Below are positions 1 through 6,233 of a stretch of 8,879 nucleotides of DNA, piece by piece. Each line of letters opens with the position of its first letter. Positions within the stretch are counted from its first letter, which is position 1. Position numbers and translations under genes: made by a program. The DNA is from Lentisphaeria bacterium (lineage in GTDB: Bacteria; Verrucomicrobiota; Lentisphaeria; Oligosphaerales; JAFGRS01), in contig JAFGRS010000749.1 of NCBI GenBank assembly GCA_016935045.1, forward strand, positions 1 to 8,879, given 5' to 3'. Under the pieces are notes generated by a model. It searched no databases, was not told where the DNA came from, and was given only the letters and a program-made list of their open reading frames with translations.

Positions 1-185
1 CCGCGGTGGTACGTCCCGAGCGAGCAACGCCGCCAGGGAGCGGGAGCGGCGCAGCCCTTCGGGGCGAGGCGGCGCACGGCCATCCGCCGCGTACCTGATT
101 CAGATAAGGTAGTTGTCCTCCATAGGAAAACCGCCCTGCGCCCCGTGCAGGACGGAATCGTGGGCCTTCCTGGCCGGGAGAGGCT

Positions 186-224
186 GTTTTCCGGCCGCCT
201 GCGCCGCCGCCGCGTCCGGAAAAC
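186..224. repeat. 9-bp perfect inverted repeat, 21-nt loop
   Basis: GTTTTCCGG (186-194) is exactly complementary to CCGGAAAAC (216-224), separated by a GC-only spacer apart from two T's. The A/T runs inside the arms stand out in a region that is otherwise almost all G and C. No U-tract follows on either strand, so it does not look like an intrinsic terminator. It could be an operator or an RNA hairpin; the function is unknown. Confidence 0.5.
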
Positions 225-414
225 GACCCGTGCCAGGGCTGTTCCGGGGCCGTCCTCCGGCCCGGCCGGGATTCCCGGAGGCGGGTCCGGCGTCCCCGCC
301 CCACCCGGGCTCCCGATCCCATTCCGCCCGGGACCTGGGGGACCGGGCGCCTGGAGGGCCGGGCCGCGTCCCGGCCGCGCCTCCGTCGCCCGGGGGGAAT
401 CGCCGGACGGTGAG

Positions 415-451
415 CCGTTCCATGTTCCCTGAACGGTTGCCGCGAAAGCGG
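415..451 (+). repeat. Two adjacent hairpins, second with a GAAA tetraloop
   Basis: CCGTTC (415-420) pairs with GAACGG (431-436). Four bases later CCGC-GAAA-GCGG (440-451) forms a short stem closed by a GNRA-type loop. The pair sits directly upstream of the promoter candidate at 460-487. It could be the end of an upstream transcript (no U-tract follows) or part of a small structured RNA. It matches no riboswitch consensus known to me. Confidence 0.35.
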
Positions 452-459
452 GGTCGTGC

Positions 460-487
460 TTGATTCTGGCCCCAAGACGAATATGCT
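460..487 (+). promoter_or_regulatory. Candidate sigma70-type promoter for the histidine kinase gene
   Basis: TTGATT (460-465) and TATGCT (482-487) are separated by 16 bp and match the -35 and -10 consensus at four of six positions each. Transcription would begin near 494 and leave a leader of about 195 nt before the ATG at 689. No better pair was found closer to the gene. The -10 hexamer is identical to the one proposed for the response regulator at 2407-2412. This is a by-eye consensus match only. Confidence 0.35.
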
Positions 488-521
488 CCCGCCTCACGCC
501 CACGGGGGTCGTCAGCGGGGG

Positions 522-538
522 ATTGCGCCTCCCGCAAT
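522..538. promoter_or_regulatory. Interrupted palindrome in the kinase leader
   Basis: ATTGCG (522-527) and CGCAAT (533-538) form a perfect 6+6 bp inverted repeat around the 5-base centre cctcc, just downstream of the candidate promoter at 460-487. The size and dyad form suit a protein-binding operator, but it could equally be a small leader hairpin. No regulator can be named. Confidence 0.3.
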
Positions 539-688
539 TGCCTGGAGCGCCCCGGGTCTCGCGGGCACCTTTGCTGTTGTCCAGAGTATTCTGAGACGGT
601 TCGCACGCTCAGCGGCCGGTGGTCGTCCCGGGGACTGTTTCTCCGGGGTCAGGGACCCTCGCCGTGGTATGGGAAGGGCAGGCTCCGC

Positions 689-1948
689 ATGATGCAGGCA
701 GGGATTGACACGCGCCTTCTGGATCTGTACGAGGAGATGATCGGGAGTACAGACCTGACCGAAGTGCTCCTGCGCATCGCGCGGGTCGTGGGGGAGGACT
801 TTGATGCCGAACGGACCACGATCTACCTGCTGCGGGAGGACACCCAGGAGCTGGAATCGGTCGCCGTGGTGGGGAACGTGGCCCGGTCCATCCGCGTGCC
901 CGTGTCGCCCCAGTCCTTGGCCGGGTACTGCGCTTCCTGCGGGCGCGCCTTCGTGGTCCCTGACGCATACGGCGACCTCAGCGGCATCCACCCGGACCTG
1001 CGTTTCGACCAGACCTGGGATCGCCGCAACGGATTCCGGACGCGGGACATCCTGTGTGTCCCGGCGGTGTTCCGGGAGCAGACGCTCGGGGTGATCCAGG
1101 TGATCAACAGGCGGGGTGGGTGCTTTGACGCCGCGGCCCTGGCGGGGTTGATCCCGGTGTCACGGTTGGTCGCCTATGCCCTGTACCATGCGCGGCTGTA
1201 CGACGAGCTGCTCACACTGAAGGCGTTGCGCAAACAGAAGGCCTCGTTCATGCGGGTCATGGTGCACGAGCTGAAGTCCCCCGTCGCGGGCTCCAAGATG
1301 CTGGCGACGGGACTGCTCTATGCCCGCCCGGGGGATGAGGCCGTGGCCCACGCCGCCGCCCGCATCGCCAACCGCATGGACGAGCTTCTGGCGCTGGTCG
1401 AGGATATCCTCAACCTCTCCCGGGTCCAGCAGGGCGGAGTGCTCAGCGACGTTCTGGTGCTGGACCTTCGCGAGGAGACGGCCAGAGCCTCCGAACCCTA
1501 CGTGACCCAGGCGGCCGCCAAGGGCCTCACGCTGCAGCGCCACTTCCCGTCCGATCCGGTCTGGGCACGCTTCGACCGCCAGGGTTACCAACTCGTCGTC
1601 TCCAACCTCGTCTCCAATGCGGTGAAGTATACCGCCACCGGGAGCGTGACAGTCCGACTCCTGCCCGAGGACGACCACCGGGCAGTGCTGGAAGTCCGGG
1701 ATACCGGGATCGGCATTCCCCGCGCCGACCTGCCCAGCATCTTCCAGGAGTTCTTCCGGGCCTCCAACGTGCGCGGGGGCGACATCAAGGGCACCGGTGT
1801 CGGCCTGGCCGGCGTGAGGGAAATCGTAGAGCGTTTCGGCGGCGCCATTGAGATGGACAGCGAAGAGGGCCGCGGCAGCAGGTTCTGCGTCCGCATCCCG
1901 AGAGTGTCCGGTGGATCGGACTGCCCGATCAGCCCAGCCGTTCCTTGA
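689..1948 (+). CDS. GAF-domain sensor histidine kinase
   Basis: Predicted soluble two-component sensor kinase of 419 aa. A GAF domain (about residues 15-165) carries the signature DAYGD...DRRNGFRTRD and the degenerate NKFDE-like end VINRRGGCF. A HisKA dimerisation domain follows (about 180-245), with phospho-acceptor His193 in MVHELKSP. The HATPase_c domain (about 255-405) has an N box with Asn306/Asn310 (SNLVSNAVKYT), a G1 box DTGIGIP (338-344), an F box FQEFF (352-356) and a G2 box GTGVGLAGV (368-376), so it looks catalytically complete. There is no signal peptide or membrane segment, so the stimulus is probably cytoplasmic. Start: two tandem ATG codons at 689 and 692 follow the purine-rich GGGAAGGGCAGG (671-682); either could be used. 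The 3' end overlaps the oppositely oriented response regulator gene by 20 bp. The ligand is unknown; GAF domains of this type bind cyclic nucleotides in some proteins. Confidence 0.93.
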   Translation: MMQAGIDTRLLDLYEEMIGSTDLTEVLLRIARVVGEDFDAERTTIYLLREDTQELESVAVVGNVARSIRVPVSPQSLAGYCASCGRAFVVPDAYGDLSGIHPDLRFDQTWDRRNGFRTRDILCVPAVFREQTLGVIQVINRRGGCFDAAALAGLIPVSRLVAYALYHARLYDELLTLKALRKQKASFMRVMVHELKSPVAGSKMLATGLLYARPGDEAVAHAAARIANRMDELLALVEDILNLSRVQQGGVLSDVLVLDLREETARASEPYVTQAAAKGLTLQRHFPSDPVWARFDRQGYQLVVSNLVSNAVKYTATGSVTVRLLPEDDHRAVLEVRDTGIGIPRADLPSIFQEFFRASNVRGGDIKGTGVGLAGVREIVERFGGAIEMDSEEGRGSRFCVRIPRVSGGSDCPISPAVP

Positions 1949-2300
1949 GGATGTCGAGCAGGATCCCGGGATCGAGGGGTTTCTGCAGCGTTCCGTCGAT
2001 GCCCTGACTGGCGGGATCGACCAACTGGCCCAGGCCGTCGGCCATGGAACTGAGCATGTAGACCGGCTTGCTGCTGCGCGCCTTCAGGGCCTTCGCCAGG
2101 TCGATTCCGGCACCCATGGACTCCATCATCATGTCCACCAGGACGAAGTCCGGATCGGTGGCTTCGAACTTGGTCAGCCCCTCCCTGCCGCTGCGCGCCG
2201 ACTCGACAAGGTAACCGTTGGCCTCCAGAACCATCGTCACCGCATCGATCACATCCGGGTCATCGTCCACGGTCAGAACAACGTGCTTCCCATCTCTCAT
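1929..2300 (-). CDS. Single-domain response regulator (CheY-like receiver)
   Basis: A 123-aa protein made only of a receiver domain. The acidic pocket is Asp12-Asp13 in LTVDDDPD, the phospho-acceptor is Asp56 in FVLVDMMME, the switch Ser is 84 or 85 in YMLSSM, and the conserved Lys107 lies in QKPLD. With no DNA-binding or enzymatic output domain, it would act by protein-protein contact or as a phosphorelay shuttle. The frame is open upstream to 2435, but the ATG at 2300 is chosen because AGAGGAG (2310-2316) lies 9 nt before it and the receiver fold starts directly after. The in-frame ATG at 2309 abuts that site and is less likely. The gene converges on the GAF histidine kinase and shares its last 20 bp, which makes that kinase the natural candidate partner. 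Pairing is inferred from position only. Confidence 0.92.
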   Translation of the reverse strand: MRDGKHVVLTVDDDPDVIDAVTMVLEANGYLVESARSGREGLTKFEATDPDFVLVDMMMESMGAGIDLAKALKARSSKPVYMLSSMADGLGQLVDPASQGIDGTLQKPLDPGILLDILKERLG

Positions 2301-2309
2301 GTCCACCAT

Positions 2310-2316
2310 CTCCTCT
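2310..2316 (-). promoter_or_regulatory. Ribosome binding site setting the response regulator start
   Basis: Read on the minus strand this is AGAGGAG, 9 nt before the ATG at 2300. It rules against the upstream in-frame ATG codons at 2309 and further out. Confidence 0.7.
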
Positions 2317-2406
2317 GCTGTCGGCAACCAGGCGGCACCCCGACACACCCCTGTCCCCCGAGTCGGATCGCCCGGACGCGGGAACCGGCCGTGAATCGCA
2401 GACGGC

Positions 2407-2435
2407 AGCATAATCCCCCCCATGGCCATCCGCAA
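2407..2435 (-). promoter_or_regulatory. Candidate sigma70-type promoter of the response regulator
   Basis: On the minus strand, TTGCGG (2430-2435) and TATGCT (2407-2412) are separated by exactly 17 bp, the optimal spacing. The start point would be near 2400, giving a leader of about 100 nt to the ATG at 2300. The spacer contains seven consecutive G's on the coding strand. The site lies between the repeat strip and the gene, so the regulator is probably transcribed independently of the yifB operon. Confidence 0.5.
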
Positions 2436-2446
2436 GCCCGGGCGCA

Positions 2447-2598
2447 GGCACAGGGCAATGCCTCAGGGAAGTCTGCCGCCAACGAGACCATGATGCTCGC
2501 GAGGATGCTCGCGCTCCGGGGGGCAGGATCAGACTCGGGCATGGAGCGCGAGCGTCCTCGCGAACGTCCCGGCGTTGACTGAGGCATGACGGCACAGG
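2447..2598. mobile_element. MITE-like element with flanking 8-bp direct repeats
   Basis: The direct repeat GGCACAGG occurs at 2447-2454 and 2591-2598. Immediately inside, the ends read GCAATGCCTCAG (2455-2466) and, on the opposite strand, GTCATGCCTCAG (2590-2579): a 12-bp terminal inverted repeat with 2 mismatches, placed symmetrically against both direct repeats. The 136-bp interior has no coding capacity and carries a large imperfect hairpin (2492-2568). Short size, terminal inverted repeats, target-site-like duplication and internal secondary structure are the hallmarks of a non-autonomous insertion element. No transposase is present in the window, and I do not recognise the family. Chance remains possible because the repeats are short. 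Confidence 0.45.
2492..2568. repeat. 26-bp imperfect inverted repeat (long hairpin)
   Basis: The arm at 2492-2517 and the reverse complement of 2543-2568 agree at 23 of 26 positions, with a 25-nt loop. Transcribed from the + strand, two of the three differences become G-U pairs and only one (C-A) is a true mismatch. Each arm is built from a near-repeat of GATGCTCGCG spaced by AG, so the arm itself may have arisen by duplication. No U-tract follows either arm. It forms the core of the proposed MITE-like element. Confidence 0.75.
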
Positions 2599-2710
2599 CG
2601 CGGTCCACCCATTTCGGTGTTGGCGAAGGTGGCGTTGACCGGGTTGTACCCCGAGACACCAGCGCCAGGCCCCGGCCATCGATGCGCGACGGCCCGAGTC
2701 CCCCGGGGAT

Positions 2711-2867
2711 GCCGCCCGGGGACCGTGCGGCCTACGGGGGGTGGCCGTATGCCGCCCGGGGACCGTGCGGCATACTGGAGGGCGACGCTCCGCGGAGCCG
2801 AATCCCGCCGCCCGGGGACCGTGCGGCCTACGGGGGGTGGCCGGATGCCGGGCGGGGACCGTGCGTG
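2711..2867. repeat. Array of four palindromic REP-like repeats
   Basis: A 21-bp core of the form GCCGC-CCGGGGACCGT-GCGGC starts at 2711, 2751, 2807 and 2847. The first three cores are identical; the fourth has diverged. Spacing is 40, 56 and 40 bp. Units 1 and 3 also share their 19-bp spacer (CTACGGGGGGTGGCCG plus 3 bases) with a single difference. Each core folds on itself: GCCGC pairs with GCGGC and CGG with CCG around GGA. In unit 2 the outer stem is a perfect 9 bp, GTATGCCGC (2747-2755) with GCGGCATAC (2767-2775). The long spacer between units 2 and 3 contains a 12-bp perfect palindrome (2787-2798). The array resembles extragenic palindromic repeats rather than CRISPR. Confidence 0.85.
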
Positions 2868-3322
2868 CTACCGGGGGATCGAGGGGTACCGGTGCAGGGA
2901 CTCGGGTTCGTCGAGAGACCATGGTCCATTTGTTCTTCCGTGCCCAGCACCCGGATGAGATCCTCGCACTCGCACAGGATCAGGCCGACCAGGTTGGGCG
3001 GCAGGTCGGCGCGGCGGCGGAGGATGTGCAGCCAAACGCGGCAGGCGCACAGGTGACCGAGGGCGACGGCCAGGAGCCGGATGGTCTGCCGCGGGATCGA
3101 GGTCCTCTCGGCCCGGGCAAGAAGGGGCGCTGGCCCGGTGCTCAGGCGGAGCAACTGCTCCGCGATGTGTCGTGCGGAGAGGGTATCGGGCAGGGAGTCG
3201 ACCAGGTTCAGGACGCTGACGGCGAAGTCGGTCAGACGGCTGCCGAGGTCTTCCCCGGTCGGTTCCGCGATCGGCCGCCGAAGGTGCGTCGGCGCGTCCG
3301 TTTGCCACGCTTGCTCTGGCAT
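2828..3322 (-). CDS. Four-helix-bundle protein (S23 / IVP-like family)
   Basis: A 164-aa protein. Residues about 24-130 fit the small four-helix-bundle family first known from 23S rRNA intervening sequences and related to the Avd accessory proteins. Recognisable parts are LTDFAVSVLNLVDSLPDT, HIAEQLLRLSTG, a Cys/Arg-rich helix LGHLCACRVWLHIL, and the C-terminal LILCECEDLIRVLGT. Family members often serve as protein or nucleic-acid binding bundles; the role here is unknown. The ATG at 3322 is chosen because AGGGAGGAG (3330-3338) ends 7 nt upstream. The gene lies 49 bp after yifB on the same strand and is probably cotranscribed. Residues 131-164 form a Pro/Ser/Gly-rich tail not usual for the family, the last part of which is read through the palindromic repeat array, including repeat-supplied stop codon TAG. 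The real function and the integrity of the 3' end are uncertain. Confidence 0.8.
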   Translation of the reverse strand: MPEQAWQTDAPTHLRRPIAEPTGEDLGSRLTDFAVSVLNLVDSLPDTLSARHIAEQLLRLSTGPAPLLARAERTSIPRQTIRLLAVALGHLCACRVWLHILRRRADLPPNLVGLILCECEDLIRVLGTEEQMDHGLSTNPSPCTGTPRSPGSTHGPRPASGHPP

Positions 3323-3329
3323 GGACCTG

Positions 3330-3338
3330 CTCCTCCCT
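3330..3338 (-). promoter_or_regulatory. Ribosome binding site of the four-helix-bundle gene
   Basis: On the minus strand this reads AGGGAGGAG, ending 7 nt before the ATG at 3322. It is the strongest Shine-Dalgarno match in the window. It fixes the start against the longer open frame reaching 3421, which would run into the end of yifB. Confidence 0.75.
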
Positions 3339-3371
3339 GTGCCCGGATCTCTCCTCGCTGCGCGCGGCGGT

Positions 3372-4907
<1,536 letters not shown>

Positions 4908-4911
4908 GGCC

Positions 4912-4917
4912 ACCTCC
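4912..4917 (-). promoter_or_regulatory. Ribosome binding site setting the yifB/comM start
   Basis: GGAGGT on the minus strand ends 4 nt before the ATG at 4907. The spacing is slightly short, but no other site serves the longer in-frame start at 4979. Confidence 0.6.
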
Positions 4918-4984
4918 CGCCATGGATTCCCGGATTGCCACCGGTCCCCGGAAGTACCGGAGAGCGGTCCTTCACGCACATGAT

Positions 4985-5013
4985 AGGATAATGCTAATAA
5001 AACCTGGTTTCAA
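4985..5013 (-). promoter_or_regulatory. Sigma70-type promoter of the yifB/comM operon
   Basis: On the minus strand, TTGAAA (5008-5013) and TATCCT (4985-4990) are separated by exactly 17 bp. The pair lies in a sharply AT-rich island (about 4980-5045) that contrasts with the surrounding GC-rich DNA. Upstream of the -35 are A/T runs that could act as an UP-type element. Transcription would begin near 4978, giving a leader of about 70 nt. This is the best promoter match in the window. Confidence 0.65.
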
Positions 5014-5109
5014 ATAAAAAATGGCATGTTTTGTATTTTTCTCCTCGTGGGCAACGCAGGACCGCCGAAGGTCGCGGAGTTCGGGCCGGCGCCATCGGGT
5101 AGACTGTGC

Positions 5110-5125
5110 CCCACAGGAGTGTGGG
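5110..5125. terminator. Short hairpin after the deacetylase-like gene
   Basis: CCCACA (5110-5115) and TGTGGG (5120-5125) form a 6-bp perfect stem with a 4-base loop, 29 bp past the stop of the deacetylase-like gene. No U-tract follows on the minus strand, so it is not a classical intrinsic terminator. It may stabilise the mRNA end or take part in factor-dependent termination. Confidence 0.3.
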
Positions 5126-5153
5126 AGGGGTGCGCCGGAGGCGGGAGCCGGGG

Positions 5154-6221
5154 TTACTCCGGGGTGCCGAGGAAGCCGTCGCTCCAGAAGACGGGGCGGT
5201 GGCCGTGGTCCGTGACCCAGCGCACGGCGGTTTCGCAGCGGTCGGCGTAGTCGGGAAGGTAGGCGCGGTAGTCCGGGTAGAAGTACTGCTCGTGGATCAT
5301 GAGTTCCATGGCGTCGCGCTGGTGGGGGTTGGCGGCGGTGGCTTCGAGGGCGGGGGCGATGTCCGCCGCCGGCACGGTGTTGATCACCATGGTATGGCGA
5401 ATGAAGAGGAGGTCGGTGCCGAAGTCCTTCCAGAACTGGCGGCCGGCCAGGTGGCGGGTGGCGTCGGCGTCGAGGTAGTAGGAGACCTTGGGTCGGCCCT
5501 CGGCGCCGAGGTGGAAATAGCCGCAGAGGCCGAGGATGCCCCGGTCCCTGACGGCTCGGCAGCCCTCCCGCGTGGCCTCGCCCCAGTGGATGGTGGTGAA
5601 GGTGTTGGTGACTTCCTCCCCGGCGAAACGGCGGATCTCGGCGGTGACCCGGTCGAAGTCCCGGGCGACTTCCTCGTAGCCGGCACGGAGGTAGGGTTCC
5701 GCGGGGTCGTTCTGGAGGGCGTGGAAGGTGAGGCGGAACCAGTGTGCATTGTCCCGCCACTCGCCCCGGTAGCGATCGGGCATCATGGAGAGGTCGAACC
5801 CGTCGCCCTGGAAGTAGACGTTGCAGTTGACCTTGGTGCCGTAGGTTCGGTGCAGCCGCCGCCAGAGGGCCATGTAGGGGTGGTCGAAGAGGCTGCGGCA
5901 GCCGCTGCGGGCGATGTCGCGGAGGAAGCGGATGTTGTCATCGAGGGAGAAGCGGTAGCGGGGGAAGGAACCGCGGTCGTAAAGCGCCGTGACGGCGGCG
6001 GAGGCAGCGCCGCAACGGGCCTCGATGACGGTCTGACGGGAGGTCAGGGTCACCCTTGCAGTGAAGGCCCCCGCAGTGCACTTCGCCGCGCTGCCGTTGA
6101 CGGTCACGGGTCCGTCGCGGCCGCAACGTCCCTCGACCCGCACCGTCAAGCCCCCGTCGTCCTCGACCCCGTCGTGTCGGTTGAGGACGGCTCCGTGCCG
6201 GGGGGAAACGATGGTGATCAT
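5154..6221 (-). CDS. Polysaccharide-deacetylase-fold hypothetical protein
   Basis: A 355-aa protein with two parts. Residues about 1-82 look like a small all-beta, Ig-like domain (MITIVSPRHGAVLNRHDG...LTSRQTVIEA). Residues about 85-350 resemble the glycoside hydrolase/deacetylase barrel seen in uncharacterised bacterial proteins. Landmarks are RYRFSLDDNIRFL (88-100) with the paired Asp94-Asp95 typical of the first deacetylase motif, His167 in LTFHALQNDP, His212 in TTIHWGEAT, and IHEQYFYPDY (309-318). The substrate is unknown; a sugar or glycan is likely from the fold but not shown. No signal peptide is seen, which is unusual for a cell-wall deacetylase and suggests a cytoplasmic role. The gene starts 12 bp after the adenylate cyclase stop, with GGGGGT (6225-6230) close before the ATG, so the two are almost certainly cotranscribed. 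Confidence 0.75.
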   Translation of the reverse strand: MITIVSPRHGAVLNRHDGVEDDGGLTVRVEGRCGRDGPVTVNGSAAKCTAGAFTARVTLTSRQTVIEARCGAASAAVTALYDRGSFPRYRFSLDDNIRFLRDIARSGCRSLFDHPYMALWRRLHRTYGTKVNCNVYFQGDGFDLSMMPDRYRGEWRDNAHWFRLTFHALQNDPAEPYLRAGYEEVARDFDRVTAEIRRFAGEEVTNTFTTIHWGEATREGCRAVRDRGILGLCGYFHLGAEGRPKVSYYLDADATRHLAGRQFWKDFGTDLLFIRHTMVINTVPAADIAPALEATAANPHQRDAMELMIHEQYFYPDYRAYLPDYADRCETAVRWVTDHGHRPVFWSDGFLGTPE

Positions 6222-6233
6222 GGCACCCCCGCG

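Larger units (their letters stand above)
1..688. other. Gene-free GC-rich region with inverted repeats
   Basis: No convincing gene is seen. Frame 1 is open from the window edge to about 432, but its translation is low-complexity Gly/Pro/Arg/Ala, as expected of chance open frames in very GC-rich DNA. The same holds for the minus-strand open frame at 100-606. The 3' end of an upstream gene may lie in the first 112 bases, but I cannot recognise one. The stretch holds several inverted repeats. Near the left edge are a GCCC-TTCG-GGGC hairpin (54-65) and two GC stems (28-33/46-51 and 68-72/84-88). Further in are a 9-bp pair at 186-194/216-224, a 7-bp pair at 254-260/275-281, a 6-bp pair at 415-420/431-436, and a GAAA-tetraloop hairpin at 440-451. 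No tRNA, rRNA or known riboswitch core was recognised. Confidence 0.6.
2436..2827. other. Repeat-dense intergenic strip
   Basis: No gene is supported between the response regulator promoter and the end of the four-helix-bundle gene. Open frames exist on both strands, but they read through the repeats with Pro/Arg/Gly-rich translations. The strip contains a MITE-like element (2455-2590), about 120 bp in which I recognise nothing (2591-2710), and the first three units of a palindromic repeat array (from 2711). Confidence 0.7.

Noticed and set aside
571..592. TTGCTG and TATTCT as a promoter closer to the kinase gene
   Set aside because: The two hexamers are only 10 bp apart, too close for a sigma70-type promoter.
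100..606. 168-aa open frame on the minus strand in the gene-free left region
   Set aside because: Low-complexity Arg/Gly/Pro/Ala translation with no recognisable domain or good ribosome binding site. Overlapping open frames occur in other frames here, as expected from scarce stops in GC-rich DNA.
2711..2867. CRISPR array
   Set aside because: Units are only four, self-complementary, separated by spacers that are themselves repeated (units 1 and 3), and no cas gene is in the window.
2711..3322. Diversity-generating retroelement (bundle protein as Avd, repeats as template/variable repeats)
   Set aside because: The bundle family includes Avd, but no reverse transcriptase is encoded in the window. 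The repeats differ by indels and scattered changes rather than adenine-specific substitutions.
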